The position numbers were made by a program, and so were the translations under genes. From Planctomycetota bacterium (GTDB lineage Bacteria > Planctomycetota > UBA1135): 64,000 nt of DNA. A model generated the notes under the pieces. That model saw nothing but the letters and a program-made list of their open reading frames with translations, was not told the origin of the DNA and did no database searches. The stretch covers positions 1-64,000 of the forward strand of contig JAJFFB010000127.1 of assembly GCA_021776925.1 (NCBI GenBank), in the 5' to 3' direction. Each line of letters opens with the position of its first letter. Position 1 is the first letter of the stretch. Positions 8,662-15,858 of the stretch are shown here, one piece after another.

Positions 8662-9477
8662 ATGAAAAGACTCACCCTGATTCTGCTCGGCTCCACTGTG
8701 CTCGTTCCGGCATGTGCCATGCCCGGTGACGCGGCCTGGAGCGATCTTCACGCCAATGGTTTCGTTGGCCTCTACGACGTCAGTGCCAGCGGCGATGCGC
8801 TGCTCGACGTGACCGACGGGACCAACAACATCGACGGCAAGCTGGTGGTCAACGAGGATTCGGATTCCGCCACCTTCTATGGGGTGCGCGCCGGCTTTGC
8901 GCCGCTCGAACTGGTTTTCTCAGGTTTCGACATGAAGACGGTGAGCGGCGGCACCTTCACCGGCTCCTTCGACGATGGAGGTCCCGGCGGACCGATCAAC
9001 GGCACCGCCAACGCCACCACCACCTTCGATATCGAAGTGCAGAAGATCATGCTCGGCATCGACGTTCTCAACACGCCGGTGGCCCGCGTCGGCCTGTTGA
9101 TCGGAGTCGATCTGATCACCTTCAACACCTTCAACGTCACCGCCACGCAGGGGGCCTTGTCGGCCACCTTCGACGTTGCCGATGACGAGCAGGCCCCGGT
9201 GCCGATCGTCGGGGTGCGCGGCGACGTTGCTCTGCCTGCCGGTTTCCGTGTCGGCGGCGAGGCCACCGGGGTGAGCGCCGACGTCGACGACATCGACGTC
9301 ACCTTCCTCGACTTCGATGCCCACGTCGGCTACTCGCCATTCGACAACGAGTGGGTCGAGTTGCTGCTCGGCTATCGCGCGATCAGCTTCGAGTTCGACG
9401 GCGAACTCGACGGCACCAACATCGACGGCGAGTTCGACTTCGACGGCCTCTACTGGGCGGTCGGCATCACCTTCTAG
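8662..9477 (+). CDS. Outer-membrane beta-barrel protein (hypothetical)
   Basis: 271 residues with an N-terminal export signal (MKRLTLILLGSTVLVPAC, where VPAC may be a lipobox). The mature chain alternates hydrophobic and polar residues in many beta-strands, is acidic (repeated D-D and D-G turns) and ends in WAVGITF, with the terminal Phe recognised by the BAM machinery. A porin-like or OmpW/OmpA-barrel-like fold is therefore inferred; no specific family is recognised. A long upstream open frame is the antisense of the cca gene and is discarded. The stop overlaps that of convergent sodB in a 4-base CTAG. Confidence 0.65.
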   Translation: MKRLTLILLGSTVLVPACAMPGDAAWSDLHANGFVGLYDVSASGDALLDVTDGTNNIDGKLVVNEDSDSATFYGVRAGFAPLELVFSGFDMKTVSGGTFTGSFDDGGPGGPINGTANATTTFDIEVQKIMLGIDVLNTPVARVGLLIGVDLITFNTFNVTATQGALSATFDVADDEQAPVPIVGVRGDVALPAGFRVGGEATGVSADVDDIDVTFLDFDAHVGYSPFDNEWVELLLGYRAISFEFDGELDGTNIDGEFDFDGLYWAVGITF

Positions 9478-10046
9478 AGCTGCGAGGCGACGAAGTCCCA
9501 GTTGACCAGGTGGTCGCAGAAGACCTCCAGGTACTTGGGCCGCGCGTTGCGGTAATCGATGTAGTAGGCGTGTTCCCACACGTCGCAGGTGAGCAGCGGG
9601 GTCAGGCCGTCGCTCAGGGGGTTGCCGGCGTTGAGGGTCTCGACCACCGACAGCTTGCCGCTGTCGTCCTTGACCAGCCACGCCCAGCCCGAACCGAAGC
9701 GCGCCATGCCGGCGCCCTTGAAGGCGGTCACGAAGGCGTCGAAAGAACCGAAATCACGGTCGATGGCGGCGGCCAGATCACCGCTCGGGCTGCCACCGCC
9801 GGCGGCCTTCATGCAGTTCCAGTAGAAAGTGTGGTTCCACACCTGCGCCGCGTTGTTGAAGACGCCGCCCTCGGTGCTGCGGATCAGCTCTTCCAGGCTT
9901 TTGGAGGAATCGCCGTCGAGCAGCTCATTGAGCTTGCCGACGTAGGCGTTGTGGTGCTTGCCGTGGTGGAAGTCGAAGGTCTCGGCGGAAAGATGAGGCG
10001 CGAGGTCCTCCTTGCCAAAAGGGAGGTCGGGCAGTGCGTAGGCCAT
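9474..10046 (-). CDS. sodB: Superoxide dismutase [Fe]
   Basis: 190 residues, full length for Fe/Mn superoxide dismutases, which convert superoxide to oxygen and peroxide in the cytoplasm. Metal ligands are visible at His27 (FHHGKHH), His72 (AAQVWNHTFYWN), Asp155 and His159 (DVWEHAYYIDYRNARPKY). AAQVWNHTFYW and the residues around Gln68 favour the iron type. There is no signal peptide. A TAGAAT box at 10104-10109 on the minus strand would give a leader of about 50 bases. The gene is convergent with the barrel-protein gene, sharing the bases of both stop codons. Confidence 0.95.
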   Translation of the reverse strand: MAYALPDLPFGKEDLAPHLSAETFDFHHGKHHNAYVGKLNELLDGDSSKSLEELIRSTEGGVFNNAAQVWNHTFYWNCMKAAGGGSPSGDLAAAIDRDFGSFDAFVTAFKGAGMARFGSGWAWLVKDDSGKLSVVETLNAGNPLSDGLTPLLTCDVWEHAYYIDYRNARPKYLEVFCDHLVNWDFVASQL

Positions 10047-10180
10047 CAGATCAGGAAAGGGTCGGATTCGGGATGCGGTCGGGCGACCGTTGGAGCCGGC
10101 GCAATTCTAGCCACGCCGGAAGGTCTTCTTCCTAGGGCAGATTTCCTGCACACTCCACCCGCGGGCGCCAAAATGCCGCG

Positions 10181-11236
10181 ATGAGTTCTCGCGGCAAGAT
10201 CCCACTGGCCCTCGCCGTAGCCCTGCTGATGGTCAAGGCGGTGGCGCTGGCGCTGGATCCCGCCAGTCTGTCGCCGCGCCTCCTGCCCAACCTCTTCACG
10301 CTGGCGGTTTTTGTGCTGCTGCTGCGGTCGTGGCAGCGCCGCCGCGACCCGGCCACGCCCCCCGCGGGATGGCCACGCCGCGCCGCCTCGGGCGCGCTGC
10401 TGCTGCTCGGCACCCTGGTCATCGCCCACATCGGCACGCTCGCCTACGTCGATCATCAGCTGCGCCAGCGTTCGCCCAACGGTGCCCCGGATCACCCGCT
10501 CAAGGTGTGGGCGGCGCGTGGTCTGGTTGTCGGCACCGACAAGATCGTGCGCGACGGCGAACAGAACTCGATCGAAAGCATCCGCCGCGCCTTCGACCGC
10601 GGCGCCCAGGGCTGCGAAGTCGATGTTTTCTACGACGTCGACCTGGCTGCCTTCGTGGTCTCGCACGACCGCCCCTACCACCTCAAGAACGGCGCCGTCC
10701 TGACCCTGCGGCAACTGCTCGCCGAGGTCGGCGGCCGCGGCAGCTTGTGGCTCGACTGGAAGGCGCTGCGCCATCTGGACGCGGCGCAGCTCGACGCAGC
10801 GTGCAAGGAGCTGCACAGCCTGGCGGACAGCCACGACCTGCACGCGCGCCTCTACGTCGAAGGCGAGGCACCCTTCCCCATCCGCACGATCCGCCGCGCC
10901 GGCCTCAAAACCATCTTTGACGTGCGTCCGCTGAGCGACGCACATCCGCTGACGCCGCTGATCGCCGACCTGTACAAGATGATCTACTACTTCGGCGACC
11001 ACACCGTGATGAGCATGAACAGCGGATCGGCCGAGCAGCCGATCTACGGTCCCGAAGTGCGCCGCTGCCTGCGCCGGGTTCCGGTCTTTCTCTATCACGT
11101 ACCCGACGACGAGACCCTGCTGGCCGAACTGGTGGCAGAGAATAACGTGCGTGCGCTGTTGGTGGTCGATCACTCCGCCGACCGCTACCAGCTGCGCGCG
11201 CCGGCTACCGCACAACCCGTGCAACGCCCCCAGTAA
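10181..11236 (+). CDS. Membrane-anchored glycerophosphodiesterase-like protein with altered active site
   Basis: 351 residues. Two membrane segments lie at about 8-25 and 36-50 with a third near 70-90, followed by a GDPD-type TIM-barrel domain: EQNSIESIRRAFDRGAQGCEVDVFYD and VVSHDRP match the PENT...GA..iE.DV...V.HD core (Glu127, Glu146, Asp148, His162). The first catalytic His of the family (in HRG) is Ala112 here (AARG). Metal ligands seem kept, so activity on glycerophosphodiesters is doubtful and the protein may bind rather than cleave. The gene stands alone between sodB (divergent) and the convergent CotH gene. Confidence 0.65.
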   Translation: MSSRGKIPLALAVALLMVKAVALALDPASLSPRLLPNLFTLAVFVLLLRSWQRRRDPATPPAGWPRRAASGALLLLGTLVIAHIGTLAYVDHQLRQRSPNGAPDHPLKVWAARGLVVGTDKIVRDGEQNSIESIRRAFDRGAQGCEVDVFYDVDLAAFVVSHDRPYHLKNGAVLTLRQLLAEVGGRGSLWLDWKALRHLDAAQLDAACKELHSLADSHDLHARLYVEGEAPFPIRTIRRAGLKTIFDVRPLSDAHPLTPLIADLYKMIYYFGDHTVMSMNSGSAEQPIYGPEVRRCLRRVPVFLYHVPDDETLLAELVAENNVRALLVVDHSADRYQLRAPATAQPVQRPQ

Positions 11237-11244
11237 AGCGCCGG

Positions 11245-13977
11245 CTACTGCACCACCACAGCAACGCCCGCGGTAAACAGCGCGGTGCCGTGGTCATAGG
11301 CCTGCAGCCACAAGGGCTGGCCGCGCAGCGCCAGCGGCAGCGACGCCGAGAAGCGCGCGGCCCCGGCCAGATCCGCGCTTTGCGGCGGCAGCCGGTAGAT
11401 CGGAGCGGAAAGATCAACGTCTCCCCAGGGGGTGGAGGTCGGCCCCCCGCCGGTGGTCGAATACGCCAGGGTCTGCAAAGCGCCCGGAGTGGTACCGGCC
11501 ATGGTGGCGATGGCGGTGAAACCGGCGCGGAAGTTGCGTGTCACCAGGATCGGACCGTCGGTGGTGGCGACGACCTCGCCATTGCGGTCGAGCAGGACCA
11601 GGTCTGCATCGTCCTCCAATTCGCCTTCATAAGGACCGAGCAGCAGCAGCGACTCGCCACCGCGTGGCGACTGCGCGCGCCGGCGGAAGGCCGCCGGATT
11701 GGGCGATAGGTACAGCTTGCCGCCGGCGGCGATCACACTGCCTGCAGGGAAAAGAAACTCCACATCGCCGTCCAGCTGCCAGCCACTGATGTCGACCGCT
11801 TCGCTTTCGGCATTGACCAATTCGAGATAGGACTCGTCCTCGATGCCGGAAACCGGGTCACCCACCCAGTCGCCGAAGCCGACGTGGGGCGCAAGGTGCT
11901 GGGCCTCGGGCACCAGACCGCCAGGCCCGCCGTGGGTCTGGTAGAGATGGCGGCGGCGCGGCTCGAGGTACTCGTTTTCGAGGATGTCCAGCGCGGCGTG
12001 GTAGTCCTGATTGGTATCGCCATAGGCCGGGATCCCCCAGCGCACCACGTCGAGCGCGACTTCGTCGCTGATGAGCTGCTCAAGAGTGTCCATGCGCCCT
12101 TCCAGATAGCGCAGCGAGCGCGGGGTGCCCGGCGGCTGCAGATAAATGTCCATCAGGCTGCGCAAACGGCGCAGATAGAGCGGCTGCAGGCTCGGTTGCC
12201 CCAGCACCGCGTCGATCAGGCGGTTCCACGGTCCGTCGTTCTTGGGGTGGCCGCGATCGCCGAAGAGCGGGTGGCTGTAGGGGTCGCGTTCGGCCCAGAT
12301 GGTGTCGTTGAGCACCCCCCCCTGCAGGGTGTAGTTGCGCCCCAGAACCAGGTCCAGATCCCACGGATAGAAACGCCACTCACCATCACCCTCGGTGTCG
12401 CGGTACAGGTAGTAGTTCTTGGCGATGTGATCGTTGTTGTGGAACAGGTTGCTGATCGCGATGTAGTCGATCACCGCCGGCAGGTCGACATGGTCGTGCA
12501 GATAGGCGAGCTGCGTGGTCCCGGTCAGCTTCAGCCCTTGAACCAGGTCGCCGAGGTCGCTCTTGTCTTCTTCCAGGCGGGTCTTCTTGTGCGCGGTGAA
12601 GCCGTTCGAATTGAGCACGTTGTACATCTTGTACAAGGCGCCGATGCGGCCCTCGTCGGCGCCGTTGCGCACCAACAGGTCTTTGTCGACCTGCTCGACG
12701 AAGGTGGTGAGCTGGAAGAAATCGCCGTTGCGGTTCAGGCGTACCGGAAAGGACAGCGATCCGCCGCTGTTGAGGTCGAACAGCTCCCAGGAGAGGACGC
12801 GCCGCAGATAGGATTTGTCGCTCCAAGGCGTGTTCAGATTGAATTCTTCCACCTTGCGCAGGCCGTCTTCGATGACGAAATGGTTGCCTGGGGTGAAATC
12901 GAACTTGTAGCTCTTCTTCGGCCAGCCGAGCGAAGACCCGCCGCGCCGCCGCACGTGCAGGTTGTCGTAGAAACGGCCTTCGAAATAGAGTTCGGCGCGG
13001 GTGCCGGCCGAGGTATTGGCCGCAGCCCAGTCCTGAACGAACCAGTGCAGAACGCGCACCTGGCTGGAGAAGGCCGGATCGTGCGCCAGGGTGCCGAAAT
13101 ACTGCGGAGAATTGAGCGGGTCGGCGTACAACGGCAGCCGCGCCTGGCTGCCGAGGTGGTCGGTGGCGACGAAATACCAGCGCACCATCTTGCCGGGCAC
13201 CGGCGCCGAGCCAGGAATCGTCGCGCTATAGATGCCGTCGGCGGCCACCGCGTCGCCGCCGTTGCCGTCGTCGCGCAGCTGGCGAGTCCACTCGTTGGCC
13301 CGGTACTGGATGCGATAGCGAAGCTCCAGGCTGCCTCCGATCAGAGAGCCGGGCACCGGGGTGGCGTGTACCACCAGGTCCTGACCGGCCTGCAGCGGCT
13401 CCGGACTGTATCCGTGGTCGATCAGGACCGGACCCGCGCCGCCGTTGGCAGCACCCGGAGTCGGGCGCTGGAAGTAGGTCTCGAGCGACTGCGCGTCGAG
13501 CGGGAAGGTCAGGCCGTAGCTGACGTCTGCGTATTGCTGCGCATAGGCGGGCGCGTAGGCGTGCTCGATGCTGACGCCGTCCGGCCGGACCAGGCCGAGG
13601 AACTCACCGCCCGCGCTGAGCTTGAAGTTGGTGTGCAGTTCCGCGCCGGCAACCGCGCGGTCCTTGTCCGAAGCGAAGACCACCAGAAAACCGCCGGCCG
13701 GCACCACGGTGGGTTGGGGGAACTGCCAGCGCACCGGATAGACGGCGTCGTCACTGAGGAACCAGCCGCCCAGATCCAGGTCGAAGGCCCCCGGATTGTG
13801 CACTTCGATCCAGTCCGGACGGTCGCCGTCCTGGTCCTTGAGAGTGCTGTCATTGACCGCCTGAAACTCACTGATGACGGCTACCTGGGCCTGCGCCGGC
13901 CCGGCCTGGCCCAGCAGGGCAGCCGTCAGGGGGAACAGACACGCGGCAAACGGGGGGATCCGATCCAACCTCCACAT
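11245..13977 (-). CDS. Secreted CotH-kinase protein with two lamin-tail domains
   Basis: 910 residues. After a signal peptide ending QAQ come a lamin-tail (LTD) domain at about 33-160 (ISEFQAVNDSTLKDQDGD.PDWIEVHNPG), a Big/Ig-like linker, and a CotH kinase-like domain at about 290-600 with the VRRRGGSS..GWPKKSYKFDF, LNTPWSDKSYLR and FYPWDLDLVLG motifs. A second LTD lies at about 665-800 (ESYLELVNAESEAVDISGW), followed by a short beta-rich tail. CotH proteins are atypical kinases that phosphorylate secreted or spore/cell-surface proteins; LTDs probably bind surfaces or DNA. A TAGTCT box ends 6 bases before the ATG. The long open frame on the opposite strand is a GC artefact. Confidence 0.88.
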   Translation of the reverse strand: MWRLDRIPPFAACLFPLTAALLGQAGPAQAQVAVISEFQAVNDSTLKDQDGDRPDWIEVHNPGAFDLDLGGWFLSDDAVYPVRWQFPQPTVVPAGGFLVVFASDKDRAVAGAELHTNFKLSAGGEFLGLVRPDGVSIEHAYAPAYAQQYADVSYGLTFPLDAQSLETYFQRPTPGAANGGAGPVLIDHGYSPEPLQAGQDLVVHATPVPGSLIGGSLELRYRIQYRANEWTRQLRDDGNGGDAVAADGIYSATIPGSAPVPGKMVRWYFVATDHLGSQARLPLYADPLNSPQYFGTLAHDPAFSSQVRVLHWFVQDWAAANTSAGTRAELYFEGRFYDNLHVRRRGGSSLGWPKKSYKFDFTPGNHFVIEDGLRKVEEFNLNTPWSDKSYLRRVLSWELFDLNSGGSLSFPVRLNRNGDFFQLTTFVEQVDKDLLVRNGADEGRIGALYKMYNVLNSNGFTAHKKTRLEEDKSDLGDLVQGLKLTGTTQLAYLHDHVDLPAVIDYIAISNLFHNNDHIAKNYYLYRDTEGDGEWRFYPWDLDLVLGRNYTLQGGVLNDTIWAERDPYSHPLFGDRGHPKNDGPWNRLIDAVLGQPSLQPLYLRRLRSLMDIYLQPPGTPRSLRYLEGRMDTLEQLISDEVALDVVRWGIPAYGDTNQDYHAALDILENEYLEPRRRHLYQTHGGPGGLVPEAQHLAPHVGFGDWVGDPVSGIEDESYLELVNAESEAVDISGWQLDGDVEFLFPAGSVIAAGGKLYLSPNPAAFRRRAQSPRGGESLLLLGPYEGELEDDADLVLLDRNGEVVATTDGPILVTRNFRAGFTAIATMAGTTPGALQTLAYSTTGGGPTSTPWGDVDLSAPIYRLPPQSADLAGAARFSASLPLALRGQPLWLQAYDHGTALFTAGVAVVVQ

Positions 13978-13983
13978 GGCAAA

Positions 13984-13989
13984 AGACTA
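13984..13989 (-). promoter_or_regulatory. -10 box for leaderless cotH transcript
   Basis: TAGTCT on the minus strand, 6 bases before the ATG at 13977; it fits the TAnnnT pattern seen at other leaderless starts in this window. Confidence 0.5.
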
Positions 13990-14048
13990 GCACGAGAACT
14001 CATCCCGCCGTTGCACCATCCGATGCTGATAGAGTCCAGGAGGTGCGT

Positions 14049-15845
14049 GTGCGGTTCTCAATCTGGCTGATCGTGCTCTGCGGACTCGCTTTGATCGGGC
14101 AAACCCTGATCTTGGCGCAGTCCTGGCAGAGCAGTCCCTTCGGCCGCAATCCAATCGAAGATGCCCAGGTCTACTGGGAGTGGTCAGGCCGCATCGCTGC
14201 GGGCGACCTGGTTGGCGTCACGCCTTTTCTGTCGGCGCCGCTCTACCCCTACTTCCTCGGCTTGCTGCGCTGGCTGGGGCTGGGCATGGCGGGCATCTTC
14301 GCCATTCAGGCGCTGCTCCATACCGCCACCCTGGTGCTGGTCGCGGACTGCGGACGCCGCCGCTTCGGCGCACCCGCCGGCCTCACCGCCGCCGCGCTCT
14401 ACCTATTGTTGTCGGGGCCGGCCTACTTCAGCGGCCGCCTGCTCGGCGTCAGCCTGCAGTTGTTCCTGGTCGCGCTGCTGTTGTGGCAGTGTCTGATTCT
14501 CGCCGACAAAACCAATCTGCTGCGCCTGAGCCTGCTCGGCCTGGTCCTGGGTCTGTCGGTCCTGGCCAATCCGGCGATGCTGCTGGCGGTCCCGGTGCTG
14601 GTGGCTTGGTTGGCCTGGGGCCAGCCGCGCGAACGCGACCTCTTGGGTGGTCTGACCACGCTGGCCGTCGCCCTGCTGGTCATCGCCCCGGCCACCAGGC
14701 ACAACTGGCGCGCCAGCGGCGAATTCATTCCGGTCAGCGCGCATTCGGGCGTCACCTTCTTCCACGGCAATGCGCCCGGCGCCACCGGCACCTACCACCC
14801 GATCGCCGGCGTCAGCCAAAGCCGCCTGCAGCAGAACCAGGACGCCTACAGCCTCGCCGCCGATGCCACCGGAGTCGAGAGCTGGCGGCGGACCTCTTCC
14901 TACTTCCTGGAGCGCGGCTTCTCCTATCTGGCCGAAAACCCGGGAGCCGCGCTGCAACTGGAATTGCGCAAGTTCTGGTGGTACCTGAGCGGGCGCGATT
15001 ACGGCGACATCTATGTGCCGGCGCTGGAGAAGCGCGAAGATTTCGGCAGCCGACTGCACCTGGCGCCGCTACCCCTGGCCTGGCTGATTCCACTGGGGTG
15101 GCTGGGCCTGGTGCTGCTGATGCGCCGCCGCGGCGCGCGCGAGGCGCTGCCTGAGTTCCTGCTGATCGCTCTGCCAACCCTGGTGGTGCTGCTGTTCTGG
15201 TACTCGCCGCGCTATCGCCTGCCGCTGGCACCGGTGGTCGCGGTGCTCGCCGCCCACGCGCTGGTCTCCAGCCTGCGGCTGCAACGCAAGCGCCTGGCCT
15301 CGCCGCTGCTCGCCGGCGTCGCCGCAGTGCTGCTGCTGGGCGAGATCGGCGCCGGAAGCCTGAATCGGGCCACCGATTTCGACGACGCCGACGAGGTCCA
15401 GGGCCAGTTCCTGTTCTCCGTTGGCAGCGTGCTGCGCACCTCGGGTCCGCCGCACCAGGCTCTACCCTTTCTGGTGCGTGCCATCGAGGCCGGCTACCGC
15501 AATTCAGATTCGCTCTACAGCCTGGCCCAGGCGCAGATGCGGCAGGCAAATAAACTCTATAACAGCGAAGATCTCGCGCGCACATTAGAGGGTGTCGAAC
15601 TCTATCGCAAGGCGGTCCCTAGCCTGCGCAGCACCGTGGCCATGGATCCCAAGCTGGCCGAGGCGTGGGAGAATCTGGGCATCGTGCTCTTCTGGTTGGC
15701 CGAGGAAAAGGACACGACCGAGGAAACCGCCCAGGCCTATCGCGTCGAGGCGCTCGCAGCCCTGAACCGAGCGCTCGATCTGGAGATCGAAGAGGGAGAC
15801 TTGAATGGGGCCGCGCGGATACAAGAAAGGCTGGATAAGTTCTGA
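14049..15845 (+). CDS. GT39/ArnT-like membrane glycosyltransferase with C-terminal TPR
   Basis: About 598 residues of a polytopic membrane protein. An AGGAGG ribosome-binding site at 14038-14043 lies 5 bases before GTG 14049, so that GTG is preferred over the GTG at 14043. Residues 4-20 form the first helix; the following loop contains the acidic pair IEDAQVYWEW, then LSAPLYPYFLG, as in PMT/ArnT-type (GT-C) enzymes using polyprenyl-phosphate sugars. About ten more helices run to residue 425. The last 170 residues are soluble TPR-like helices (ALPFLVRAIEAGYRNSDSLYSLAQAQ, AEAWENLGIVLFWLAEE). It probably glycosylates exported proteins or envelope lipids. It heads a unit with the Lon-like protease and EboB-like gene. 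Confidence 0.78.
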   Translation: MRFSIWLIVLCGLALIGQTLILAQSWQSSPFGRNPIEDAQVYWEWSGRIAAGDLVGVTPFLSAPLYPYFLGLLRWLGLGMAGIFAIQALLHTATLVLVADCGRRRFGAPAGLTAAALYLLLSGPAYFSGRLLGVSLQLFLVALLLWQCLILADKTNLLRLSLLGLVLGLSVLANPAMLLAVPVLVAWLAWGQPRERDLLGGLTTLAVALLVIAPATRHNWRASGEFIPVSAHSGVTFFHGNAPGATGTYHPIAGVSQSRLQQNQDAYSLAADATGVESWRRTSSYFLERGFSYLAENPGAALQLELRKFWWYLSGRDYGDIYVPALEKREDFGSRLHLAPLPLAWLIPLGWLGLVLLMRRRGAREALPEFLLIALPTLVVLLFWYSPRYRLPLAPVVAVLAAHALVSSLRLQRKRLASPLLAGVAAVLLLGEIGAGSLNRATDFDDADEVQGQFLFSVGSVLRTSGPPHQALPFLVRAIEAGYRNSDSLYSLAQAQMRQANKLYNSEDLARTLEGVELYRKAVPSLRSTVAMDPKLAEAWENLGIVLFWLAEEKDTTEETAQAYRVEALAALNRALDLEIEEGDLNGAARIQERLDKF

Positions 15846-15858
15846 CCTCTTGACGCAG

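Noticed and set aside
11884..14070. A 728-codon plus-strand open frame opposite the CotH gene
   Set aside because: It is antisense to a gene with clear CotH and lamin-tail motifs; in DNA this GC-rich such frames are common and its peptide has no domain.
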